A stretch of DNA of 11,537 nucleotides from OLB6 sp964620125 (GCA_964620125.1 CAZUGQ010000040.1:1-11537); one strand, 5' to 3'; numbered from the stretch's first letter, positions 1 to 6,275 are shown. Notes: a model not told the origin generated them from the sequence alone. Numbers and translations are program-made.

Positions 1-17
1 GTTTGTAAAGGTACTGA

Positions 18-272
18 CTATCTCGAGTGTCTATTTTCGTCAGACCACATCAAAGAAATGTAACCACCGCTGAGATAACTGGCGTCCAGTCCATTGATCT
101 GACCCTCCGTTAGAATTGTAGTGAAAAATAGAAATTGTTCGGCACTCTGTCTAATCACGGGCATGAACAATACCGCAACCTCATGGTCCATTTGGAGAGT
201 GTGAAAAAATCCTACTAATCCACATCTACCGCATCCCAATGAGAAGGGTTCGTCAATGGGATAAGTGGACAT
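18..272 (-). CDS. Small hypothetical protein (84 aa)
   Basis: An open frame of 84 codons runs from an ATG at 272 to a TAG at 18..20. A purine-rich GAGAG (plus 281..285) lies 8 nt before the start, which is acceptable as a ribosome site. The product has a CGRC (CxxC) pair at residues 14-17 and a hydrophobic, Phe-rich middle; no clear signal peptide or transmembrane segment is evident. I do not recognise a family. It lies on the same strand as the integrase and HTH gene and on the inferred element side of tRNA-Lys, so it may be an accessory gene of that element. It could also be a chance frame: it is short, and its promoter and terminator are not visible. Confidence 0.4.
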   Translation of the reverse strand: MSTYPIDEPFSLGCGRCGLVGFFHTLQMDHEVAVLFMPVIRQSAEQFLFFTTILTEGQINGLDASYLSGGYISLMWSDENRHSR

Positions 273-314
273 ATATATTGCTCTCTTTGGATTGCTTGTT
301 GTTCAGCACCATTC

Positions 315-334
315 CACTTCGCAACCGCGAAGTG
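315..334. repeat. Perfect 8-bp hairpin
   Basis: CACTTCGC (315..322) and GCGAAGTG (327..334) are exact reverse complements separated by AACC. Three more pairs (ATT/AAT) can form outside a one-base bulge. Neither strand has a T-tract after it, so it is not a normal intrinsic terminator. It lies about 43 nt upstream of the start of the small ORF at 272, so on the minus strand it could be in a leader or serve as an operator. Its role is unknown. Confidence 0.6.
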
Positions 335-611
335 AATCATGAACATGCCAACGTAAAGTTGGTCAGCATCGAATAACTGGACTCTCAAACACGAGTTTGA
401 ACACTGGCGTTGACAATGGTTTCACCAAGAGCGAGTGTTGTGTGAACGACACGCGACTAAATTGTCATCCAGCATGTCAAAAACGACATTGCGCATTTTG
501 ATTTTGGTCAGCGAAACCGCCCGATTTGACATCCCGATGTTCGTTGGTATTTCAAAGGAGTCTAAGAATTGAGCAGACCATGGACTCCTGTGCCCAATTG
601 GGAAGGGGACT

Positions 612-671
612 GTGCTTGAGTGGGCATTCCTGTGCTTAATTGTGCTTGATTGGGCGCGATTGGGCCACAAA
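612..671. repeat. Degenerate 10-bp-period tandem array
   Basis: Six consecutive 10-base units can be read on the plus strand: GTGCTTGAGT / GGGCATTCCT / GTGCTTAATT / GTGCTTGATT / GGGCGCGATT / GGGCCACAAA. Units 3 and 4 differ at one base. A related unit, GTGCCCAATT, lies at 590..599, with another 10 bases and then 2 extra bases before the array. The GTGC core also heads the units of the array at 1021..1086 inside the neighbouring gene. The period is close to one DNA helical turn. This could be a protein-binding array, a decayed minisatellite or a relic of a duplicated coding repeat. Confidence 0.6.
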
Positions 672-707
672 TCGGACGAAATTTGTCGGCAAATGTCCTG
701 TTCTGTA

Positions 708-727
708 CGCTCCAGTCCGCTCCAGTC
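708..727. repeat. Exact 10-bp tandem duplication
   Basis: CGCTCCAGTC occurs twice, back to back (708..717 and 718..727). It has the same period as the nearby array but an unrelated unit sequence. It lies about 77 bases beyond the stop of the HTH gene. Confidence 0.7.
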
Positions 728-803
728 TTGTGTAATCCGGAATTTGACGTGTTTTGTCGCCAAGTAAACCGGACTTTGCGGGTGTTGGCGGCGGTAAACG
801 GGG

Positions 804-1892
804 CTATCGTATGTCAAGAAATCGCTCGATATCGGCTTTAGAGTACCTATTTGACCGTCCAACTTTGATTGGGATGAGCACACCTTGCGTCTGAAGATTG
901 TGCAAAGTGGAGCGAGAGACTTTCAGGATCGCAAGAACCTGAGTTGTTGTAAGCAATTCAGGATCGGAGTGTGTTGAGAGGCTCTTGGAACGGTGTTCAA
1001 TACCGGCCGCTTCCTCCTCCGTGCCGCTCTGGTGCCGCACCTGTGCCTCTTCGGTGCCACTTCTGTGCCGGTTCTGTTCCACTTCGGTATCGTTGTTTTG
1101 TGTCTGCGAGCGCGATAGAACGGCCATGCGCTGACCAAGCACCAGGCGAACAACGTAGCGGTAGTGCTCAACGGAGCGGGAAATGCTCTGCTGCAATGCC
1201 AGACGCACCTCTGCGATGGCACCTCTCTGAACAAGGGCAAGCAAAATGTCTGTGAGGCGCAAATCGAGAATACGACTTCGAATGGCAACGCATGCGCGTA
1301 CCTGATCGTCGCTAAACTCGAAAAGATGTGGCTTGGTGGAGAGCATGTTGGAGAAGACACCGTAAGCCAACTCCAAGCTGCGAGTCTCCTTCTGGCTTGG
1401 TAGAAGTCTCTCTGCCTGAATGCGCTCATACTCTGCTTCAGAATTGGTGAACTCCGGCTGGCTAAGCAACAAATCAAGGCTTGGACCAAAAGCTCCGCGA
1501 ACAAGTACACCGAAATCTTCATCCTCAGCCAGTACGATCCAGCCACCCCAGAACGTGAGCTGGTCCGGGTATGGGGCATTGTTGCCTGTGCTGCGCTCCA
1601 GCGCACGAAGCTGCCGGAGCGTACCTCCAAATCCAAAAGTTTCGAATCGCGAACGCATGACATCGATGTTGTACACGAAGTCCGCGCGGTTCATGGCATT
1701 GAACAGCTCCGTCCAAATCTCCGGCATGGTTACTTCTGCCTGATCTACAAGAAGTGGCAGTTGAGTTCTCAGGAATTCAAGGCGAGCTGCAGCCGACTGA
1801 CCGACCTTTGCCATCTCCGCTTCTGTCTCCAAAACGTTGTTGGCATGTGACCATGCCACGGGGTGGAGGAGGAACAATTCGCGACCTGTCAC
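804..1892 (-). CDS. Uncharacterised protein with C-terminal excisionase/MerR-like HTH
   Basis: This 362-aa protein starts at GTG 1892, supported by GGAG (plus 1899..1902) 6 nt upstream. An ATG at 1894 is in another frame and meets a stop at once. Residues 313-362 form a compact HTH with wing of the HTH_17/excisionase type: TTTQVLAILKV, then SRSTLHNLQTQG, then a wing with VGRSNRYSKADIERFL. Residues 1-258 are probably helical, include WGGW at 115-118, and match no family I recognise. Residues 260-312 are a hydrophilic linker with an 11-residue repeat (RHRSGTEEAQV, RHQSGTEEEAA at 275-296). The gene follows the integrase by 12 nt, so the two are probably cotranscribed. By context it may be a recombination directionality factor or regulator of the element. 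This is inference: usual excisionases are under about 100 aa, so the long N-terminal region must do something more. Confidence 0.85.
   Translation of the reverse strand: MTGRELFLLHPVAWSHANNVLETEAEMAKVGQSAAARLEFLRTQLPLLVDQAEVTMPEIWTELFNAMNRADFVYNIDVMRSRFETFGFGGTLRQLRALERSTGNNAPYPDQLTFWGGWIVLAEDEDFGVLVRGAFGPSLDLLLSQPEFTNSEAEYERIQAERLLPSQKETRSLELAYGVFSNMLSTKPHLFEFSDDQVRACVAIRSRILDLRLTDILLALVQRGAIAEVRLALQQSISRSVEHYRYVVRLVLGQRMAVLSRSQTQNNDTEVEQNRHRSGTEEAQVRHQSGTEEEAAGIEHRSKSLSTHSDPELLTTTQVLAILKVSRSTLHNLQTQGVLIPIKVGRSNRYSKADIERFLDIR
1021..1086. repeat. 11-bp-period coding minisatellite (GTGCC-N6)
   Basis: Read on the plus strand, five consecutive 11-base units begin GTGCC (1021, 1032, 1043, 1054, 1065) and a sixth begins GTTCC (1076). 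The next position (1087) has GTATC, a fading seventh. The array lies inside the HTH gene and encodes its linker. Because 11 is not a multiple of 3, three units (33 bp) make one 11-residue protein repeat. The core is constant and the other six bases vary. Confidence 0.85.
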
Positions 1893-1898
1893 ATGAGG

Positions 1899-1902
1899 CT
1901 CC
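1899..1902 (-). promoter_or_regulatory. Ribosome binding site fixing a GTG start
   Basis: GGAG on the minus strand stands 6 nt before GTG 1892, inside the 12-nt gap after the integrase stop (TAA, 1905..1907). It decides the GTG start of the HTH protein and suggests translation of both genes from one message. Confidence 0.7.
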
Positions 1903-1904
1903 GT

Positions 1905-3191
1905 TTAAAATTGATCCCAGGCTTTGACTACCATGTCGCGGATGTCTTCTTCTGATAACCGGATGTAGTGCTGCTGCAACATGCCTTTGGCGCTGTGGCC
2001 TGTTACTGAAGCGATCACCGCTTCGGGCACTCCTAGCCGCAACGAAATGGTAGCAAAGCTCCTGCGTGCTACGTGCGTGGTGACCAGATCATGGCGTGGC
2101 TTAACCTCATCAACACGGCGGCCACCTTTGTACCTGGTAACGGTGAACTGTTGATTGAAACCTGCTAGCCTGGCAACCTCCTTGAGGTAGAGGTTTTGTT
2201 TGACATCCGAAGCGAACTCGAACACTTTTGACGGGTAGTTGGTTAGCAGCTTGTTCAACGGAGCAGTGATGGGAATCACACATCGTGTTCCAGTCTTCTT
2301 TGTTGTAAACCGAATAATGCCGACAGCTTCATCAAAGTGGTGCGGCAAAAGTCCAATCAAGTCACCATAACGCATTCCGGTGAAACACTGCAACAGAAAG
2401 TGGTCGCGCGTACGTTCTAGGCGTGGTTGGTCCCTGAGATCGAGGTCGCGAATTGTGCGTAGCTCGTCGGTGGAGAGTGAAATCGTATCACCAAAACGCC
2501 GGTCGCGAAAAAACTGTTCGTATGTGCGCGAGTTGTGATAACCTTTGAGCATCGCCCACTTGAGAAATGTCTTAAGAACCTTGATGTGATTGGATGCCGT
2601 TGAGTCTGTAATGCCCCGCGTCTCGGCAAGCCAGGTACAGTACGAAGTATAGAAATCAAGATCAATCGCATCGTAGGTAACGGAAGCCTTGTGCTCACTA
2701 GCCCAGAGATTAAACACGTCCAGTACGTTTTGATAGAGAGCAAGAGTGCGCGAGCTAGGCCGGATCATGGTGACCATGCCTGTGCGCGTGCGAAGCGTGT
2801 GCGTGGCAATAAACTCTGCGAAATCACCGATCAGACTCTTGGCCCCCTTGCCACCCGTATCGCCCTTAACGATAGTCCTCTCGGGGTCGATAAACTCATG
2901 GATGCGTGACTTGAACACGAGGATATCGTCTGCCGCAACAAGCTTGGCACTGTTGGCGAAGTTCATGGCATTGAACGCATCCGACACTGCATGGCTGATG
3001 GCTGCGAGGCGTTTGCGGTTGGCGTTGCGGAAAGGATCCGATGTACGGGGCTCCTGCCGGTCGCTATTCCAGTGTCTGGATTCGGTCACGATTCCCGTAC
3101 CAAATCGCAATCGCTGACCGAACAGCGCTACGTTTAGCATGATCACGCTGGACTTTGCCTGTGGTTTGTCCAGATAGAAGGAGATGCGCAT
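1905..3191 (-). CDS. Tyrosine recombinase / integrase of a mobile element
   Basis: This 428-aa protein is a complete tyrosine site-specific recombinase of the kind common in Bacteroidota elements. It breaks and rejoins DNA through a 3'-phosphotyrosine to insert or excise the element. The N-terminal arm-binding domain (about 1-105) has the family pattern ISFYLDK...FGQRLRFGTGI...W. A SAM-like core-binding domain follows (about 115-225), then the catalytic domain (about 235-420). The catalytic set is intact: Arg274 in GMRYGD, Lys298 or Lys299 in TTKKTG, His373 and Arg376 in HVARR, His399 in TGHS and nucleophile Tyr409 in QQHYI. The arm-domain match from residue 3 supports the ATG at 3191, although no Shine-Dalgarno is visible there. 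A 17-bp inverted repeat ends 4 nt before the start. The start faces the 3' end of tRNA-Lys 184 bases away, the usual layout of an element inserted in a tRNA gene. Confidence 0.95.
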   Translation of the reverse strand: MRISFYLDKPQAKSSVIMLNVALFGQRLRFGTGIVTESRHWNSDRQEPRTSDPFRNANRKRLAAISHAVSDAFNAMNFANSAKLVAADDILVFKSRIHEFIDPERTIVKGDTGGKGAKSLIGDFAEFIATHTLRTRTGMVTMIRPSSRTLALYQNVLDVFNLWASEHKASVTYDAIDLDFYTSYCTWLAETRGITDSTASNHIKVLKTFLKWAMLKGYHNSRTYEQFFRDRRFGDTISLSTDELRTIRDLDLRDQPRLERTRDHFLLQCFTGMRYGDLIGLLPHHFDEAVGIIRFTTKKTGTRCVIPITAPLNKLLTNYPSKVFEFASDVKQNLYLKEVARLAGFNQQFTVTRYKGGRRVDEVKPRHDLVTTHVARRSFATISLRLGVPEAVIASVTGHSAKGMLQQHYIRLSEEDIRDMVVKAWDQF

Positions 3192-3195
3192 AACA

Positions 3196-3255
3196 GAAAA
3201 CCGTCAGTTAGGGGTTCAAGCGATACTTCACCTGACAACCTAACTGACGGTTTTC
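3196..3255. repeat. Perfect 17-bp inverted repeat abutting the integrase start
   Basis: GAAAACCGTCAGTTAGG (3196..3212) and its exact reverse complement (3239..3255) are separated by 26 bases. The near arm ends 4 nt before the integrase ATG (3191), so an RNA hairpin here would cover the ribosome-binding region. A further CTGAC at 3232..3236 repeats the CTGAC of the right arm (3244..3248) at a 12-base distance. On DNA it could be a dyad operator or paired recombinase or directionality-factor sites. On RNA it could be a translational switch. Confidence 0.9.
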
Positions 3256-3294
3256 ACAAAAACAACTGAACAACGTCGCACAAGCTCGGACACC

Positions 3295-3328
3295 ACCAGT
3301 TTTGCCAAGTACCTACAGGTCAACTGGT
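3295..3328. repeat. 7-bp inverted repeat between integrase and tRNA
   Basis: ACCAGTT (3295..3301) and AACTGGT (3322..3328) are exact inverted copies 20 bases apart. A small dyad, ACCTACAGGT (3311..3320), lies between them. The position between the probable core site and the integrase gene is where arm-type or accessory sites of an attachment region are often found. The function is inferred from position only, and the repeat is short enough to be chance. Confidence 0.4.
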
Positions 3329-3374
3329 TATGTGTTTTTCTGTCTGTCTACGTTTGCCCTTGTTCAGATTCCGG

Positions 3375-3396
3375 TGCTCCCTCGGGGATTCGAACC
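3375..3396. other. Probable attachment site (tRNA-Lys 3' end)
   Basis: The 3' part of tRNA-Lys (T-arm, acceptor strand and discriminator) faces the integrase gene. Tyrosine recombinases of this family commonly recombine within a tRNA 3' end and leave the gene intact, as here. No second copy of this segment is seen in 1..3374, so the other junction must lie left of the window. The exact crossover limits cannot be set from one side. Confidence 0.5.
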
Positions 3397-3448
3397 CCGG
3401 ACCCACTGATTAAGAGTCAGTTGCTCTAACCAACTGAGCTAAGGAAGC
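3375..3448 (-). tRNA. tRNA-Lys (anticodon CTT)
   Basis: The full cloverleaf can be read on the minus strand. Acceptor GCTTCCT pairs with AGGGAGC with one G-T wobble, the D-arm has GCTC/GAGC, and the anticodon stem CTGA/TCAG encloses loop CTCTTAA. The T-arm contains GGTTCGAATCC. The anticodon CTT reads AAG lysine codons. The discriminator is A (3375) and CCA is not encoded. A clear promoter lies just upstream. Confidence 0.97.
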
Positions 3449-3451
3449 CCG

Positions 3452-3481
3452 CAAACTTACAGTAAGCGGATGTTTTGGCAA
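3452..3481 (-). promoter_or_regulatory. Bacteroidota-type promoter of tRNA-Lys
   Basis: On the minus strand TTG (3481..3479) is followed after 19 bases by TAAGTTTG (3459..3452), an exact match to the TAnnTTTG element. The -7 element ends 3 bases before the mature tRNA. The -33 element touches the T-tract of the terminator upstream. Confidence 0.75.
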
Positions 3482-3520
3482 AAGAAAAAGGGTCGGCTAC
3501 GTTATGTAGCCAACCCCTTT
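3481..3520 (-). terminator. Intrinsic terminator of the downstream paralog
   Basis: On the minus strand a 15-bp stem with two G-T wobbles (3520..3506 with 3500..3486) encloses the loop ATAAC. It is followed by a T-rich run (TTTTTCTTTT, overlapping the end of the stem). It stands about 43 bases after the stop of the surface protein ending at 3563 and separates it from tRNA-Lys. Confidence 0.9.
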
Positions 3521-3562
3521 GACTTTCGTCTATGCAGGGCCTGAATTGGCTCTGCCTAGTAG

Positions 3563-6229
3563 TTACCGCACCACCTGCAACGATAGATGGTAGGATCCTG
3601 CTTCGTTCTGCACTACCACGGTGTACGCACCGGTGGCAACAGGCACACCGTCGGTGTTTACAAGGTTCCACGTGATGGTCTTGCCATTAGGGGTGATTGA
3701 CTGAACCAAAGCCCCTTGTGCATCAAACACGAGGACTGATGTTGCATCCACACTTCCAGTGTTGATTGTTACCTGACCTGCGGCAGGGTTCGGGAAGATG
3801 CTCATGCCAACTTCCCGCCCGTCCGAGATTACAGACGAGGCAATCTCGCACGTACCACTGGCATTAACAGTGCTGTTACCACCAGTGCTGGACATGATAG
3901 AGAGTGTTGCCAAACGCTGGCCAACTGCTTGCGGTGAGAACTCAACACAAATCTCCTTGGTGGAACCAGCGGCAACGGTTGTTGGAAGCGCTGTAGAGAT
4001 GCGGAACTCAGATGCGTTGGCACCACCTACGGTGATTTGGTCTATCACAACATCTGTTGCTGACGCATTGTTCACAGAAAAACACTTCACTCTAGTTTCT
4101 CGCAAATCAACAACGCCAAACAATACATCACCATTTACGCTGTATAGAACAACGCCATTACCGGTGATACTGGCGGTGCTGTTCCCTGCCGTGGCAGTTG
4201 ATGTTACTTGCAGTGTGGCATTAGAAGCACCAACCCTGCTTGGCCTGAAGTTCACCGTTACACTGCGCGACTCACCTTTGTTTAACGTAAACGGAGTACC
4301 ACCATTCACGATGGAGAAATCTGCTGCGTCGCCACCGGTAAAGCTCAGTCCTGTAACATCGAAGGGAACATTACCAGCATTCATGATCAATGCGTCGAAC
4401 GTAACCTCACGATCGTAGCCGTAAGGTACATCTCCCGCATTGAGTGCTGGTTGTGCAAGGGCAATGGTGGGTATCAACGTATTCGGATCGGTTACAATAA
4501 CGCGAGCAAGCTGGGAAGGGGCTCCGCCACACACATTCTCCACCAAAGCACGATAGTAACCACTGTGCTGAACTGTTGCATTGGGAATCGTTAGCGTGGT
4601 GTTGGTACCCTTTGCGATTTCCTGCTCATTGTGCAACCAGGTGATCGTCTGAGCGCCGGTGGCTTCGATGGATAACGTGATGGTTTGACCAACCTGCACG
4701 TTCTGATTTACAGGGTGCTTCGTGATCATAGGTTGGTTGAACACCGTTACCGTAGCCCCCTGACTCATGGAGCTGAAACCACAGATGCCATTAACGCGAA
4801 CGGTGTATGTACCGGCTTGGCTGGTGCTTACTTTATCCAGTGCCAGCGCATAGTTGTTGCTGTTTGCGATTGGAGACCCGTTAAAGAACCATTGGTAACT
4901 AAGGTCGGCACCCTCTGCGTTTACTACGAGGCGAGTGTTCCCACCCGCGCACATGTTAACCGATGCAGGCTGTTGGGTAATGATTGGAGCATCGTACACG
5001 GAAACGTACACCCTATCCGACTTTGTTTCTGCAGGGCAGCCCGTGAGCTCTGAACCTGGAACGGTTACATGAACCCAGTAAAATCCATTGTTCTGGGCGG
5101 TGATCCCTGTGATGGTATACGTTCGCTGGTTGGCGCCTTGTATCGGTGTGTCGCCTTTGTACCACTGATATGCCAGGATCGAACCCGTAACGTTTGCCGT
5201 AAGCGATGCATTCGATCCGGGACAGAACGTGCCGCCCTGCAATGGAGTTATCCATGTGGGTTTCGTTGGAACGATAATGTTCACCTTGTTGCTGGTATCC
5301 GGCTTGCCGCACGATCCGGTTGCCACAACGTAGTATTCTCCTGCGTTCGCATCAGTAGCACTGGAGATTAGGTAACTCAGACCGTTGGCACCAGCTAGTG
5401 CGGTACCATTGCGATACCATTGATATGTGTTCTGATTACCTGACGCAGCAATCGTCATGGTATACGAGTTGCCTTCGCACACCGTAGCTCCAACAGGTTC
5501 CGTAGTGATGATGGCAGGTGTTTGGACGCTTACCGTCACATTGTTGGAGTTCACAGACAAACCGCAGGCGTCCTTCACCTTGAGGTAATACGTTCCGGCA
5601 TCTGCTGGTTGAATGGAAGGGAAACTGAGAGTTGAGGTGGTCGTTGAAGATGAATACAACGAACCGTTCTTGTACCATTCCCACGAAATGAACCCAGGGT
5701 CAACCGATGTAACCGCTGTGAGATTGACTGAAGAGCCTTGGCAACCTATTGTGTTTACAGGTTGCTGGGAAATTGTAGGCGTTCTGCATCCGCGTGTAAC
5801 GGTGAACGCCCCACCGGTGTAGTCGTACGGATAGTTCCGATAACAATCCGCTCCGGTAGTAATTTCGACAACTCTTCCGTAGTACTGCCCTGGTGCCACA
5901 GTCCACGGCATCGTTGCTGAGAGATACGAGTAGCCGTAGCCATATCCGTCACCATACCCATAATCATAGTGATAATACGGTAGATTGGTATACAGCGTGG
6001 TCCACGTTGAACTGCTGGTAGGCCGAATCTGGAACGCGAACTGTCCGTTCGGTGCGTAATAGAACTCAAAGTAAATGTAGAACGTTGATCCTTGGGCAAT
6101 TTGCTGACCACTGTACGGGTAATAAGTAAAGACGTAATACTCACCGGTCCAGCAATCAGCGGCTTGGAGGTGCATTGGCGAAAACGCCAACGCAACCAAG
6201 GCGGAAACAGTAACCATCAACAACTTCAT
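3563..6229 (-). CDS. Secreted Ig-ladder protein with T9SS type A sorting domain (paralog B)
   Basis: This 888-aa protein starts at ATG 6229, 6 nt after GGGAG (6236..6240). A TTG two codons earlier is also open but too close to that site. A Sec signal peptide (about 1-24) precedes a Tyr-rich module (25-148) with a Gly-Tyr run (DYGYGDGYGYGYSY, 89-102). Five Ig-like domains follow (about 150-236, 237-320, 321-411, 412-496, 497-580). Each has a YQWY- or WLH-like core Trp and an AGxYY-like end. Two ASH/choice-of-anchor D-type domains (about 581-693 and 694-797) and a sorting domain (799-888; FPNPA at 812-816, ending LQVVR) complete it. It is probably exported by Sec and T9SS and is adhesin-like or structural at the cell surface; the ligand is unknown. 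It is a tandem paralog of its upstream neighbour with its own promoter and terminator. The name of the N-terminal module is not known to me. Confidence 0.93.
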   Translation of the reverse strand: MKLLMVTVSALVALAFSPMHLQAADCWTGEYYVFTYYPYSGQQIAQGSTFYIYFEFYYAPNGQFAFQIRPTSSSTWTTLYTNLPYYHYDYGYGDGYGYGYSYLSATMPWTVAPGQYYGRVVEITTGADCYRNYPYDYTGGAFTVTRGCRTPTISQQPVNTIGCQGSSVNLTAVTSVDPGFISWEWYKNGSLYSSSTTTSTLSFPSIQPADAGTYYLKVKDACGLSVNSNNVTVSVQTPAIITTEPVGATVCEGNSYTMTIAASGNQNTYQWYRNGTALAGANGLSYLISSATDANAGEYYVVATGSCGKPDTSNKVNIIVPTKPTWITPLQGGTFCPGSNASLTANVTGSILAYQWYKGDTPIQGANQRTYTITGITAQNNGFYWVHVTVPGSELTGCPAETKSDRVYVSVYDAPIITQQPASVNMCAGGNTRLVVNAEGADLSYQWFFNGSPIANSNNYALALDKVSTSQAGTYTVRVNGICGFSSMSQGATVTVFNQPMITKHPVNQNVQVGQTITLSIEATGAQTITWLHNEQEIAKGTNTTLTIPNATVQHSGYYRALVENVCGGAPSQLARVIVTDPNTLIPTIALAQPALNAGDVPYGYDREVTFDALIMNAGNVPFDVTGLSFTGGDAADFSIVNGGTPFTLNKGESRSVTVNFRPSRVGASNATLQVTSTATAGNSTASITGNGVVLYSVNGDVLFGVVDLRETRVKCFSVNNASATDVVIDQITVGGANASEFRISTALPTTVAAGSTKEICVEFSPQAVGQRLATLSIMSSTGGNSTVNASGTCEIASSVISDGREVGMSIFPNPAAGQVTINTGSVDATSVLVFDAQGALVQSITPNGKTITWNLVNTDGVPVATGAYTVVVQNEAGSYHLSLQVVR

Positions 6230-6235
6230 GTACAA

Positions 6236-6240
6236 CTCCC
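6236..6240 (-). promoter_or_regulatory. Ribosome binding site of paralog B
   Basis: GGGAG on the minus strand stands 6 nt before ATG 6229. It directly abuts the alternative TTG at 6235, which it therefore cannot serve. This fixes the start and places the signal peptide at the N-terminus. Confidence 0.8.
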
Positions 6241-6275
6241 GTTAAAGATTGGTTGCGAATTACAAGAGGTCTGCA

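Larger units (their letters stand above)
273..803. other. Repeat-rich stretch without a convincing gene
   Basis: These 531 bases lie between the small ORF and the stop of the HTH gene. I see no convincing gene on either strand. They hold a strong 8-bp hairpin (315..334), a degenerate 10-bp-period array (612..671), an exact 10-bp tandem pair (708..727) and scattered related words such as TTTGTCGGCAA (near 683) and TTTGTCGCCAA (near 754). No hairpin followed by a T-tract is seen behind the HTH gene, so where that transcript ends is unknown. In a mobile element such a stretch could be a regulatory or recombination region, or decayed coding sequence. A 153-codon open frame on the minus strand (422..883) crosses it but looks unconvincing. 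Confidence 0.5.

Noticed and set aside
650..841. A 63-aa plus-strand open frame in the repeat-rich stretch
   Set aside because: It lacks an ATG start and a ribosome site, is opposite to all neighbours, and overlaps the end of the HTH gene.
422..883. A 153-aa minus-strand open frame taken as a gene
   Set aside because: It overlaps the HTH gene by 80 bases, has no visible ribosome site, runs through a degenerate tandem array, and its product resembles nothing I know. Kept as a low-interest finding only.
612..1086. CRISPR-like array
   Set aside because: Units are only 10-11 bases with no unique spacers, and no cas-like gene is present.
923..1663. A 246-aa minus-strand open frame inside the HTH gene
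   Set aside because: It is an alternative frame of a gene with a clear C-terminal HTH domain. Its composition is rich in Arg, Ser and Cys, as in shadow frames.
3798..4418. A 206-aa plus-strand open frame opposite paralog B
   Set aside because: It is antisense to the ASH and sorting-domain region of paralog B, which is clearly coding, and it has no recognisable domain.
6230..6235. TTG start of paralog B at 6235
   Set aside because: It directly abuts the GGGAG site, leaving no spacer; the ATG at 6229 has a 6-nt spacer.
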